64,000 nucleotides of DNA from Pelagihabitans sp963760375. Its GTDB lineage: Bacteria; Bacteroidota; Bacteroidia; Flavobacteriales; Flavobacteriaceae. The notes under the pieces were generated by a model. The model did no database searches. It was given only the letters and a program-made list of their open reading frames with translations, and had not been told where the DNA came from. The DNA lies in contig CAVXCS010000005.1 of NCBI GenBank assembly GCA_963760375.1, positions 124,001 to 188,000 of the forward strand, given 5' to 3'. The translations under genes and the position numbers were made by a program. Position 1 is the first letter of the stretch. Every line of letters begins with the position of its first letter. Positions 16,574 to 25,355 of this stretch are shown here, in pieces.

Positions 16574-19069
16574 ATGAAAAAGTTTCTTTTCCCAGTTTTC
16601 CTTTTGTTTGCTTTGGTGACCTCGGCCCAATCGAAGGTGAGCGGCATCGTCCTGGACGAATTCAACGATCCGGTCGCCTTTGCAAATGTGATCTTCAAGA
16701 ATTCAAGCGAGGGGACCATCACCAACGATAACGGTCGTTTCTATATGGAATCGGACAATACCTATTCTACCTTGGTGGTTTCTTTCATCGGGTACGAAGA
16801 TCGGGAAATCATTCTAACCAATAAGGTCACCTATAATTTGGAAATCAAATTGGTCGAGGCCACCGAACAACTTCAGGAAGTGGTCGTGTTTTCTGGGAAA
16901 CTATCCAAAAAAAATAACCCAGCCGTTGAAATCTTAAAGAAGATCTGGGCGAAGAAAAGGCAAAACGGAATCCGTAAATTTAACCAGTATGCCTACGATA
17001 AATACGAAAAAGTAGAGTTCGATCTCAATACGATCGACAGTGCCCTGATGAAGAGCAAAATATTCAAGGGGCTTGAATTCATGTTCCAGGATTTGGATAC
17101 TTCTCGCATCACAGGCAAAACCTATTTACCCATTTTTTTGAATGAAACCTTCAGCAAAGTAAATGGTGACAATATCCTGAACGAGGAAAAAGAGGAAGTG
17201 CTCGGCAACAAGAACTCGGGCTTCGACAACAACCAGGCCATCATCGCATTCGTCAAAGACCTTTACCAAGACTATGACATCTATAACAATTATCTGAAGT
17301 TCTTCGACAAAAGCTTTACGAGTCCATTATCCAGGACTGGCGTAGATACCTATAACTATGCCTTGAGAGACAGCGCCTTTATCGACAACAAATGGTGCTA
17401 TAACATTGTTTATTATCCCCGGAGGAAGAACGAACTGACCTTTAAAGGGGATTTTTGGGTCAATGACACGACCTATGCCATAAAAAACATCAATCTCGAA
17501 GTGACCAAAAGCGCCAACATCAACTGGGTGAAGGAAATCTACATCGAGCAAGATTTTGAAGTGTTGAACGATTCCGTTTTTTTGTTGAAACGGGATTATA
17601 TGTTGAGTGATTTCAGTCTTCGCAAAAAGGAAAATTCGAGAGGGGTATACGGCAAAAGAACCACGGTGTACAACAATTACATTTTTGATGTTCCCAAGCC
17701 CAAGGAATTCTATAGGGCGGTAGGCAATCCATTCGATCTTGCCGTAACCAACAGGGATAGCACGTTTTGGCAGCAGAACCGTTTGGAGGCCTTAAACAAG
17801 GATGAAAAGGGCATCTACCAACTTTTGGATACCTTAAAAACCGTGCCCAAGTTTAAAACCTATTACAACCTGGTCAGTATTTTGGGATCGGGATATGTCG
17901 AGATCGATAAATGGAACCTGGATATTGGAAGTGTTTATGACGTATTCGGCTATAACGATGCGGAGGGGCCACGCATCAGGGCAGGGGCCCGAACCTATTT
18001 CGGACAGAACGACCCATGGCGTTTGGAAGGGTATATGGCCTATGGCTTTTCCGATCAAAAATTCAAGCACGGGCTTTCGGGAAAAATACTGTTGGACCAA
18101 AAGAGCAGGTTGATCGTTTCCGGGGGGCACCGCAGGGATATTGAACAGCTGGGGGTGAGCTTAACGGCGACCAACGATGTTTTGGGAAGAAGTATTGCCT
18201 CTTCCTCCGTGCTTACCGTAGGGGCCAACAACAAGCTCACCAATATCAATTTAACCGCTTTCAATGCGGAAATAGAACTCGTTACCAACCTGCGCCTCGG
18301 GCTGGGGTCGACCTTCAGGACGCTGAGTTCCGCCCTGCCAGCCGATTTCAGCCTCGACTACCTGGATCCCGATTCGCCTACGGGCATTTCATCAGAAATC
18401 AATCAGTTCGATGTGAACATGGTCTTGATCTATACTCCGGGCAAAAAAACGATTGGCTATGGCGTGGAACGGCGCGACGTCAACGATACCTACAGTACCT
18501 TATACTTAAATTATACCAAGGGTATACAAGGCACGCTTGACAGTGATTTTGAATACCAAAAACTTCAGTTTTCCTATAGCCAGCCTTGGCAGATCGGTGG
18601 TTTGGGAAGATTGTACAGCACCATTGAAATCGGGAAGACCTTCGGCGAGGTCCCCCTTGGGCTCCTGAATGTTATCCCCGGCAACCAAACCTTGTTTACC
18701 ACCTACGGTACTTTTCCCAATCTCGATTTTTACGAATTCGTGACCGATACTTACTTGGCCATGCATTTGGAACATAATTTCAACGGCCGCATTTTCTCAA
18801 GGATTCCCTTTATGCGAAAATTCAATTTGCGTGAAATTATAGGACTTAGAGGGGTTTGGGGCAATCTATCGAACGGCAATATCGCCTTGAACGCACCTAC
18901 CAATATTCCCTTGCTCGCGCCCAACGACAAAATCTATTATGAATATTCCTTGGGTATCGGTAACATCTTAAAAATCTTCCGCATCGATTTCAATTTTAGG
19001 GGCAACTACCTCAATAGTCCCAATGCACGACCTTTTGCGGTCACCGGCACATTTGGTTTCAATTTTTAA
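16574..19069 (+). CDS. DUF5686 outer-membrane protein with carboxypeptidase-like N-domain
   Basis: An 831-residue exported protein. After a signal peptide (residues 1-18, ending LVTSAQ) comes a carboxypeptidase-D regulatory-like beta-sandwich (about 20-105: VSGIVLDEFNDPVAFANVIF, GTITNDNGRFYMES, then EIKLVEATEQLQEVVVF). The rest matches DUF5686: the segment after KNNPAVEILKKIWAKKRQNG and a long region of alternating strands ending in aromatic Phe (GTFGFNF), typical of an outer-membrane beta-barrel. The family is Bacteroidota-specific and of unknown function. I start at ATG 16574, six codons into a longer in-frame ORF. It is monocistronic, bounded by the pdhB terminator and the hppA promoter. 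Confidence 0.85.
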   Translation: MKKFLFPVFLLFALVTSAQSKVSGIVLDEFNDPVAFANVIFKNSSEGTITNDNGRFYMESDNTYSTLVVSFIGYEDREIILTNKVTYNLEIKLVEATEQLQEVVVFSGKLSKKNNPAVEILKKIWAKKRQNGIRKFNQYAYDKYEKVEFDLNTIDSALMKSKIFKGLEFMFQDLDTSRITGKTYLPIFLNETFSKVNGDNILNEEKEEVLGNKNSGFDNNQAIIAFVKDLYQDYDIYNNYLKFFDKSFTSPLSRTGVDTYNYALRDSAFIDNKWCYNIVYYPRRKNELTFKGDFWVNDTTYAIKNINLEVTKSANINWVKEIYIEQDFEVLNDSVFLLKRDYMLSDFSLRKKENSRGVYGKRTTVYNNYIFDVPKPKEFYRAVGNPFDLAVTNRDSTFWQQNRLEALNKDEKGIYQLLDTLKTVPKFKTYYNLVSILGSGYVEIDKWNLDIGSVYDVFGYNDAEGPRIRAGARTYFGQNDPWRLEGYMAYGFSDQKFKHGLSGKILLDQKSRLIVSGGHRRDIEQLGVSLTATNDVLGRSIASSSVLTVGANNKLTNINLTAFNAEIELVTNLRLGLGSTFRTLSSALPADFSLDYLDPDSPTGISSEINQFDVNMVLIYTPGKKTIGYGVERRDVNDTYSTLYLNYTKGIQGTLDSDFEYQKLQFSYSQPWQIGGLGRLYSTIEIGKTFGEVPLGLLNVIPGNQTLFTTYGTFPNLDFYEFVTDTYLAMHLEHNFNGRIFSRIPFMRKFNLREIIGLRGVWGNLSNGNIALNAPTNIPLLAPNDKIYYEYSLGIGNILKIFRIDFNFRGNYLNSPNARPFAVTGTFGFNF

Positions 19070-19192
19070 TCTTTAAAGGTTCAGTGGTTTCCTGAACACT
19101 GCTGAAATAACCTTGATAGGTCCCTTTCGAGCCACGGTCTATAGAGTGGTTAAATGGCGCACATTAATGTTTTTTATTCTGTTTGGTTTTAC

Positions 19193-19200
19193 TATTTTTG
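19193..19200 (+). promoter_or_regulatory. -7 box of hppA
   Basis: TATTTTTG, a full match to TAnnTTTG, 33 bases before the hppA ATG. No TTG lies at the expected -33 distance. Confidence 0.45.
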
Positions 19201-19233
19201 CAGCCGTTCTAAAACAATTAACAACTGATCAAC

Positions 19234-21621
19234 ATGGAATTAATAGTAAAGTTTCTACCCGCCTTCGGCGTTTTGGCATTGATTTTCGTAGTCCTTAAGA
19301 ACATTTGGGTTACCAAGCAGGAAGTCGGCAATGAAAAGATGGCCCGGATTGCCAAGAATATCTCCGATGGTGCGATGTCTTTCCTTAAAGCGGAATACAA
19401 AATTCTCGCAATTTTCGTGGTTGCCGTAGCCATACTCCTCTTTTTTAAAGGAACCTATGAACAAGGTTCGAACGGGATGGTTGCCCTATCGTTCGTGGTC
19501 GGCGCCGTTTGTTCCGCGTTGGCTGGTTTTATTGGAATGAGGGTAGCTACCAAAGCAAACGTGCGCACTACCCAAGCGGCCAGGACCTCTTTAGGAAAAG
19601 CGCTGGAAGTTGCCTTTGCGGGCGGCTCGGTGATGGGACTGGGTGTTGTTGGCCTTGGTGTTTTGGGGTTGAGCGGTCTTTTTGCCATTTATCAGGAGAT
19701 ATGGCCTGGTGCCGATAACTTGGCGATGGTTTTGAACGTATTGACTGGCTTTTCCATGGGAGCTTCTTCCATAGCCCTTTTTGCACGTGTTGGTGGTGGA
19801 ATCTATACCAAAGCCGCTGATGTTGGTGCCGATTTGGTCGGAAAAGTGGAAGCTGGAATTCCTGAAGACCACCCCTTGAACCCTGCGACCATCGCAGATA
19901 ATGTTGGGGACAATGTAGGAGATGTTGCGGGTATGGGCGCTGATTTGTTCGAATCGTATGTGGGATCCATCATCGGTACCATGGTATTGGGCGCGTTCAT
20001 CATTACTCCGGGATTCGAAGGACTTGGAGCGGTGTACCTTCCGTTGGTCTTGGCAGCGATTGGTATCGTAATGTCGATCATAGGTACCTTTTTTGTGAAA
20101 GTAAAGGATGGCGGAAATCCCCAGACCGCTTTGAACATCGGCGAATTCGGTTCTGCGGGTTTGATGGTGATCGCCTCTTATTTTATTATTGATATCATGA
20201 TACCAGAATCTTTGGAAGGTTTGCCCTTCGGATCTTGGGGTGTTTTTCTAGCTACGATCGCAGGTCTTGTGGCCGGTTTGGGCGTAGGAAAGATAACGGA
20301 ATACTATACGGGAACCGGAACAAAGCCTGTCAAATCGATCGTAAGACAATCCGAAACAGGAGCCGCCACCAACATTATTGCTGGGTTGGGCGTTGGGATG
20401 ATGTCTACTGCAATACCCATCTTGTTGATTGCCGCTGCCATTTTGGTCTCGCATCATTTTGCCGGCCTTTATGGAATTGCGATAGCAGCTGTTGGGATGT
20501 TGGCCAATACCGGGATTCAATTGGCGGTAGACGCCTATGGTCCGATTTCCGATAATGCCGGTGGAATTGCCGAAATGGCGGAATTGCCGCATGAAGTTCG
20601 TGACCGAACCGATAAATTGGATGCGGTAGGGAATACCACTGCGGCCATTGGGAAAGGCTTTGCCATTGCTTCCGCAGCATTGACGGCCCTTGCCCTGTTC
20701 GCGGCCTTTATGCAGGTAGCACATGTTAATTCGATAGATGTATCAAAGCCGAACGTGATGGCCGGTCTATTGGTCGGGGCGATGTTGCCTTTTGTATTCT
20801 CGGCCCTTTCAATGAATGCCGTAGGCCGAGCCGCGATGGCGATGATCGAGGAAGTGCGTCGACAGTTCAGGGACATTCCTGAATTAAAGGCTGCTTTGGA
20901 AATTATGAGGAAGTACAATTCCGATCTCTCTAAAGCGACCAAAGAAGACAGGGCTATTTTCGATGCCGCCGATGGGGTGGCACAATACGATAAATGTGTT
21001 GCGATTTCCACACAAGCCTCGATCAAAGAAATGGTTTTCCCGGGCCTTTTGGCCATAGCCGTACCGGTAGCAACCGGCTTTATAGGCGGTGCTGAAATGT
21101 TAGGGGGTCTGTTGGCAGGGGTAACTTCTGCCGGGGTGCTCATGGCCATCTTCCAATCGAATGCGGGAGGTGCTTGGGACAATGCCAAAAAAATGATAGA
21201 AGCCGATGGTCGCAAAGGTAGCGATGCACATAAAGCGGCCGTGGTGGGGGATACCGTTGGAGATCCTTTCAAGGATACTTCTGGCCCATCTTTGAACATC
21301 CTTTTGAAATTAATGTCGGTCGTTGCCTTGGTGATAGCGCCGAGTATCGCTTTGAATATGGCCGATACCGCTTCGAATACGGTTGAAAACCAAACCAAAA
21401 CGACCACCATCACCATGAATGTAGAAAAAGATGCCATGGCGGAAGCCACAATAGCATATACCACGATCATCAATGGTGAAAAGGTCACTGAAGAGAAGGT
21501 TTTTAAGGGTACTGAAGCTGAAGTAAAAGCGCAACTTGAACAGTTTGAAAATGCTTCGGTAAAACAAAAGGGTGCTGAAGTTGAAGTTACCATAGACCGA
21601 GTGGATATCAAAAAGAAATAA
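19234..21621 (+). CDS. hppA: Membrane-bound pyrophosphatase, K+-dependent, probably Na+-pumping
   Basis: A 795-residue integral membrane enzyme that couples PPi hydrolysis to ion export; 16 membrane helices expected. Catalytic signatures are DVGADLVGKVE (about 189-199) and DNVGDNVGDVAGMGAD (222-237), and DAVGNTTAAIGKG. Ala470 with Gly473 in GNTTAAIGKG is the K+-dependent pattern; K+-independent enzymes have Lys and Thr there. Glu240 in DLFESY sits one helical turn before its position in plant H+-pumps, the placement known for Na+-transporting enzymes, so I infer Na+ (or Na+/H+) transport. Unusually, the last hydrophobic helix is followed by about 85 charged residues rich in Thr, Glu and Lys, beyond the usual C-terminus. 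Confidence 0.93.
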   Translation: MELIVKFLPAFGVLALIFVVLKNIWVTKQEVGNEKMARIAKNISDGAMSFLKAEYKILAIFVVAVAILLFFKGTYEQGSNGMVALSFVVGAVCSALAGFIGMRVATKANVRTTQAARTSLGKALEVAFAGGSVMGLGVVGLGVLGLSGLFAIYQEIWPGADNLAMVLNVLTGFSMGASSIALFARVGGGIYTKAADVGADLVGKVEAGIPEDHPLNPATIADNVGDNVGDVAGMGADLFESYVGSIIGTMVLGAFIITPGFEGLGAVYLPLVLAAIGIVMSIIGTFFVKVKDGGNPQTALNIGEFGSAGLMVIASYFIIDIMIPESLEGLPFGSWGVFLATIAGLVAGLGVGKITEYYTGTGTKPVKSIVRQSETGAATNIIAGLGVGMMSTAIPILLIAAAILVSHHFAGLYGIAIAAVGMLANTGIQLAVDAYGPISDNAGGIAEMAELPHEVRDRTDKLDAVGNTTAAIGKGFAIASAALTALALFAAFMQVAHVNSIDVSKPNVMAGLLVGAMLPFVFSALSMNAVGRAAMAMIEEVRRQFRDIPELKAALEIMRKYNSDLSKATKEDRAIFDAADGVAQYDKCVAISTQASIKEMVFPGLLAIAVPVATGFIGGAEMLGGLLAGVTSAGVLMAIFQSNAGGAWDNAKKMIEADGRKGSDAHKAAVVGDTVGDPFKDTSGPSLNILLKLMSVVALVIAPSIALNMADTASNTVENQTKTTTITMNVEKDAMAEATIAYTTIINGEKVTEEKVFKGTEAEVKAQLEQFENASVKQKGAEVEVTIDRVDIKKK

Positions 21622-21640
21622 TTGATCAAGGAAATAGATA

Positions 21641-21673
21641 AAACCATCCTTCGAAAGTAGGGTGGTTTTTTTG
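21641..21673 (+). terminator. Terminator of hppA
   Basis: AAACCATCC pairs with GGGTGGTTT (one G-T pair) and seven T follow. It lies about 20 bases after the stop codon. Confidence 0.8.
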
Positions 21674-21690
21674 TTGCTATATTTGAGCAA

Positions 21691-22698
21691 ATGGGTTTGA
21701 TCGATTTCAAAGATGCGCTACAAATCATTACATTTCGTTCTTACGGAAATGCCAATCACTTTTATTCCCGGGGCCGTGCCTTGGAGGATGAGATCATCGA
21801 TCTTTTGGATAAGGGCTTTTTCAGGTTGTTGCTCAATACCTGGAAGCGGTTTGAAACCGATGAAATTCGCAATACCCCGCTTACCATAACCCTGGCAGAT
21901 GGCCGTAAGGTCGATGGCAAAACCGATATTGATGGCTATTATCTCATGGATGTGCCCCTATCGGAACTGGACAGACTTTCCGATAGTGAAGGCTGGCTTC
22001 GTTATGAAATAGCCTTCGCCGAAAGTGGCAACGTTGCCGACAAAACGTTTCCCAATCGTTTTTATGGTGAAATGTTGATCCCTTCGAACTTGTCAGAATT
22101 CGGGGTAATCAGCGATATAGACGATACCATCCTGCACACCGGAGTGGTTTCCTCGCTAAAATGGCGGGTGATCATCAACACCTTTTTTAAGAGAGCCGAT
22201 AAACGCATCCCCCTGGAGGGCGCGGCACAATTTTATCGAATGCTTCACAAAGGGAAATCCGAACAAAATGTGAACCCCATATTCTATGTGAGCCACAGTC
22301 CTTGGAATTTGTACCGCTACCTCGAATTTTTCCTGGCCAGGAACAACTTTCCAAAGGGCCCGATACTGTTAAGAAGTTGGAGGGAATTTGGTTTTGGAAG
22401 ACCCAAAACCGAAAAGCCGCAAAAACAAAAGGAAATCGTGAATATCCTGAAGACCTATCCGGAACTCTCCTTTATTTTAATCGGGGACAGCGGTGAAAAC
22501 GATGCGGCCATCTATTTGGAGGTGGTGAAGGCATTCCCCAATAGGGTGAAAGCGATTTACCTGCGAAGTGTGGCCCACAGACGAAAAATGAACAAGGCAA
22601 AGCAAATGTTGGGTCTATTTGGGACAGTGCCAATAATGCTGGTAGAAAAGAGTGAAGACGCGGTTCTTCATGCCCGCTGGCTTGGCTTCATCAAATAA
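21691..22698 (+). CDS. App1-type phosphatase domain protein (DUF2183)
   Basis: A 335-residue protein whose second half is a HAD-like phosphatase of the App1/DUF2183 group, named after yeast phosphatidate phosphatase App1. The nucleophile motif is ISDIDDTILHTGVV (about residue 135; DIDDT), and FILIGDSGENDAAIY (about 264) provides the later acidic residues. FYVSHSPWNLYRYLEFFL is the central motif. The first 125 residues form a beta-rich domain with TLADGRKVDGKTDIDGYYLM. Substrate in bacteria is not established. It follows the hppA terminator by 18 bases, and is convergent with the deoxynucleoside kinase gene. Confidence 0.85.
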   Translation: MGLIDFKDALQIITFRSYGNANHFYSRGRALEDEIIDLLDKGFFRLLLNTWKRFETDEIRNTPLTITLADGRKVDGKTDIDGYYLMDVPLSELDRLSDSEGWLRYEIAFAESGNVADKTFPNRFYGEMLIPSNLSEFGVISDIDDTILHTGVVSSLKWRVIINTFFKRADKRIPLEGAAQFYRMLHKGKSEQNVNPIFYVSHSPWNLYRYLEFFLARNNFPKGPILLRSWREFGFGRPKTEKPQKQKEIVNILKTYPELSFILIGDSGENDAAIYLEVVKAFPNRVKAIYLRSVAHRRKMNKAKQMLGLFGTVPIMLVEKSEDAVLHARWLGFIK

Positions 22699-22711
22699 TA
22701 ATGGGGTTAGA

Positions 22712-23326
22712 TTAAAACAAACCGTTTATTTCGGCATCTATTTTGTTGATTACGAGGCCTAAATCTTCAGGTTTGTCGACAAAGTCGAGCTGGTCTACAT
22801 CGACCACCAATAACTTTCCCTTTTCGTAGGTATGCGCCCAGGCTTCGTAACGTTCGTTCAACCGGCTCAAATAATCGATCGAAATGGAATTTTCATATTC
22901 TCGACCCCGTTTGTGTATCTGTTTGACGAGATTGGGAATCGAACTTCTCAGATAAATCAACAAATCTGGCGGTTGCACCAAACTTTCCATCAATTCGAAC
23001 AAACTTTTGTAATTGGTGAAGTCTCGATTCGTCATCAAGCCCATCGCATGTAAGTTGGGCGCAAAAATAAATGCATCTTCATAAATGGTCCTGTCTTGGA
23101 TCACGTTCTTGCCAGTTTCCCTGATCTTTAGTATTTGCCGATACCGATGGTTCAGAAAGTAAATCTGAAGATTGAAGCTCCATCGCTCCATCTGGGTATA
23201 AAAATCATCTAAATAGGGGTTATCCACTACTTCCTCGAAATGGGCTTCCCATTTGTAATGTTTGGCAAGTAATTGGGTCAAGGTGGTTTTTCCGGCACCG
23301 ATATTTCCTGCAACTGCAATGTGCAT
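22712..23326 (-). CDS. Deoxynucleoside kinase
   Basis: A 204-residue P-loop kinase of the deoxynucleoside kinase family, which phosphorylates deoxynucleosides for dNTP salvage. Walker A is GNIGAGKTT (residues 7-15). The family pattern follows: HFEEVVDNPYLDDFY, then MERWSFNLQIYFLNHRYRQI and VIQDRTIYEDAFIFAPNL (the DRS/DRT motif), and PPDLLIYLRSSIPNLVKQIH with a lid RGREYE. I start at ATG 23326 (MHIAVAGN); 16 codons of upstream in-frame sequence are unlikely to be translated. It ends facing the App1-like gene. Which base it prefers cannot be said from sequence. Confidence 0.9.
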   Translation of the reverse strand: MHIAVAGNIGAGKTTLTQLLAKHYKWEAHFEEVVDNPYLDDFYTQMERWSFNLQIYFLNHRYRQILKIRETGKNVIQDRTIYEDAFIFAPNLHAMGLMTNRDFTNYKSLFELMESLVQPPDLLIYLRSSIPNLVKQIHKRGREYENSISIDYLSRLNERYEAWAHTYEKGKLLVVDVDQLDFVDKPEDLGLVINKIDAEINGLF

Positions 23327-23574
23327 GCAATTATAATTTTTGGTTCGATTGTTGATCAAAGCGCTGGCTGACAAGATACGAAGTATATCGAGTTTGGGAA
23401 AAAATAAACGTCTAAATACTTCTCTATTTTTTACCCACGGTCACTGCCGATAGCCATAAGGTATTTCGATCATTTTGCCGCTTCCGCGATACATAAGAGT
23501 GTAGTTCGAGGCTCTTTTTTTTTGGGACGGAGAATAAAATGATCAACAATGCACACTTAACAAAACTAATTTTA
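23327..23574. other. Non-coding stretch upstream of the metK promoter
   Basis: I see no gene, repeat or RNA here. A short minus-strand open frame (23424-23636) has no recognisable product and overlaps the riboswitch, so I do not call it. Confidence 0.5.
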
Positions 23575-23582
23575 TATTTTTG
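23575..23582 (+). promoter_or_regulatory. -7 box of metK
   Basis: TATTTTTG, exact TAnnTTTG. Transcription would begin near 23589, six bases before the first stem of the SAM-II-like aptamer. This supports both calls. Confidence 0.55.
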
Positions 23583-23594
23583 CTCATTCAACAC

Positions 23595-23712
23595 AGAGGA
23601 AGGATTTGACTGATTGCAACCTCTATACTTGAACAAAATTCAGGTCCTGGTCTAGAAAACCGGATGTCGGCTTTCAATTCAATTGAACCGGTATAAAAAA
23701 TGCTAAAGCAGT
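23595..23712 (+). promoter_or_regulatory. SAM-II-like riboswitch before metK
   Basis: P1 is AGAGG (23595-23599) with CCTCT (23620-23624), enclosing a loop with GATTTGACTGATTGCAA. This is the SAM-II pattern (GATTT...TTGCA within P1, then ATAAA...GCTAAAG downstream). The downstream half, ATAAAAAATGCTAAAG, is at 23693-23708. A pseudoknot is supported: ACTG (23609-23612) pairs with CAGT (23709-23712), the same positions that pair in SAM-II. Between P1 and the ATAAA block are about 66 extra bases that can form their own hairpin (CTGGT with ACCGG). The gene behind it, metK, makes SAM, which fits. Class assigned from memory of the consensus; a covariance search was not run. Confidence 0.8.
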
Positions 23713-23788
23713 TGGTATTGGTAAGGTTCAATATCATACTTCTTGTCCCGTTTCCGTCAAATCCTTTTTCAGCTAAATAAAGTAAAGT

Positions 23789-25045
23789 ATGTCATATTTA
23801 TTTACCTCTGAATCGGTCAGTGAAGGGCATCCGGACAAGGTAGCAGATCAGATCAGCGACGCCTTGTTGGACCATTTTTTGGCCTTTGATCCGGAAAGCA
23901 AGGTAGCCTGTGAAACCCTGGTCACCACAGGGCAGGTTGTTTTGGCCGGTGAGGTGAAGAGCCATACCTATTTGGATGTGCAGACGATTGCCAGGGACGT
24001 CATCAATAAAATTGGCTATACCAAAGGGGAATATCAGTTCAGCGGGGATTCTTGCGGGGTGATTTCTTTAATACATGAGCAATCGCAGGACATCAATCAA
24101 GGGGTTGATCGGGGCGCAAAAGAAGATCAAGGCGCGGGAGATCAGGGCATGATGTTCGGCTATGCAACCAAGGAAACATCAAATTACATGCCATTGGCCT
24201 TGGATATTTCGCATAAGATACTACAGGTTTTGGCGGCGCTGCGAAAGGAGAACAAAGAGATCAAATACCTGCGTCCGGACGCCAAATCGCAAGTGACCAT
24301 TGAATATTCGGATGACAATGTACCGCAGCGCATCGATACCATAGTCGTTTCCACCCAGCACGACGTATTCGACAAGAACGACGATAAAATGTTGGCCAAG
24401 ATCAAAAAGGACATCCTGGAAATCCTTATACCCAAGGTCAAGAAGCAATTGCCGAAAAAAATCCAGGGCTTGTTCGACGATCAGATCACCTATCATATCA
24501 ATCCAACCGGGAAATTCGTGATCGGAGGTCCGCATGGCGATACCGGATTGACAGGAAGAAAAATCATCGTTGACACTTATGGTGGAAAAGGGGCCCATGG
24601 GGGTGGCGCATTTAGTGGTAAAGATCCCAGCAAGGTAGATCGAAGCGCGGCCTATGCGGCCCGGCATATCGCCAAAAATCTAGTTGCGGCAGGTGTAGCG
24701 GATGAAGTTTTGGTGCAGGTGAGCTATGCGATAGGCGTGGTGAAACCCACTTCAATTTTTGTGGATACCTATGGGCGTGCCAATGTGAAGCTGACCGACG
24801 GTGCAATTGCCAAAAAAGTGGAACAACTCTTCGATATGCGACCTTACGCCATTGAGGAACGATTGAAATTAAGAAACCCCATCTATTTAGAATCGGCCGC
24901 ATATGGGCATATGGGCAAAGAACCAAAAGTGGTCACAAAGGTCTTTGAATCGCCTTATAACGGTAAAATTGAAAAAACCGTGGAACTGTTTACCTGGGAG
25001 AAACTGGATATGGTTGATAAGGTAAAAGCCGCGTTCAATTTATAA
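23789..25045 (+). CDS. metK: S-adenosylmethionine synthase
   Basis: Joins methionine and ATP to form SAM. The 418-residue cytoplasmic enzyme starts SYLFTSESVSEGHPDKVADQ (the HPDK motif), with GAGDQGMMFGYA (hexapeptide signature), FVIGGPHGDTGLTGRKIIVD and the second signature GGGAFSGKDPSKVDRSAAYA. Full length for the family. It is controlled by the SAM-II-like leader at 23595-23712. The next gene, metY, is 310 bases downstream and has its own promoter and SAM-I riboswitch. Confidence 0.97.
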   Translation: MSYLFTSESVSEGHPDKVADQISDALLDHFLAFDPESKVACETLVTTGQVVLAGEVKSHTYLDVQTIARDVINKIGYTKGEYQFSGDSCGVISLIHEQSQDINQGVDRGAKEDQGAGDQGMMFGYATKETSNYMPLALDISHKILQVLAALRKENKEIKYLRPDAKSQVTIEYSDDNVPQRIDTIVVSTQHDVFDKNDDKMLAKIKKDILEILIPKVKKQLPKKIQGLFDDQITYHINPTGKFVIGGPHGDTGLTGRKIIVDTYGGKGAHGGGAFSGKDPSKVDRSAAYAARHIAKNLVAAGVADEVLVQVSYAIGVVKPTSIFVDTYGRANVKLTDGAIAKKVEQLFDMRPYAIEERLKLRNPIYLESAAYGHMGKEPKVVTKVFESPYNGKIEKTVELFTWEKLDMVDKVKAAFNL

Positions 25046-25083
25046 TTTTTTCAAAAAATTGGAAATTTTTGATTTCCTGCACC

Positions 25084-25091
25084 TATATTTG
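25084..25091 (+). promoter_or_regulatory. -7 box of the metY transcript
   Basis: TATATTTG, exact TAnnTTTG, preceded by TTG at 25059-25061 with a 22-base spacer. Transcription would start about 25 bases before the riboswitch. Confidence 0.6.
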
Positions 25092-25121
25092 TAATCCAAA
25101 AGTTCAAACACTTATTGAATT

Positions 25122-25229
25122 GTTATCAAGAAAGGTGGAGGGAGTAGACCCTTTGAAGCCTTAGCAACCCTTTGTTCCATTTGCAGAGAAGGTGCTAAAT
25201 TCTATCACTCCATTGGCGTGACAGATAAC
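25122..25229 (+). promoter_or_regulatory. SAM-I (S-box) riboswitch before metY
   Basis: Closing helix GTTATC (25122-25127) with GATAAC (25224-25229). The core is intact: AAGAAAGGTGGAGGGA, then ACCCTTTGAAGCCTTAGCAA, and GAAGGTGCTAAATTCT. These are S-box signature elements. After it lies a short A/T stem (AAAAATTAC, AGAA, GTAATTTTT; 25232-25257) that could be the expression platform but has few free T. It would switch off metY, and perhaps the genes behind, when SAM is high. Confidence 0.92.
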
Positions 25230-25355
25230 GAAAAAAAAATTACAGAAGTAATTTTTCGCTTTCTTGAAACACTTTGATTTGACCGGCACGGTCGCTGTTG
25301 CCCGTTCGTTTGGATTTTTTAATCGATCTATGAACCATTAAAAAAACCAGAAATC

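Noticed and set aside
20535..21728. A 397-codon open frame on the minus strand
   Set aside because: It is the complement of hppA, low in complexity (many Ser/Ala/Ile), with no family motif. hppA has clear conserved sites in the other strand.
23424..23636. A 70-codon minus-strand open frame upstream of metK
   Set aside because: No known product, and it overlaps the metK promoter and SAM-II-like leader.
25232..25257. AAAAATTAC/GTAATTTTT as a full terminator of the metY SAM-I leader
   Set aside because: All A/T pairs and no free T-run after it; kept only as a possible expression platform in the riboswitch entry.
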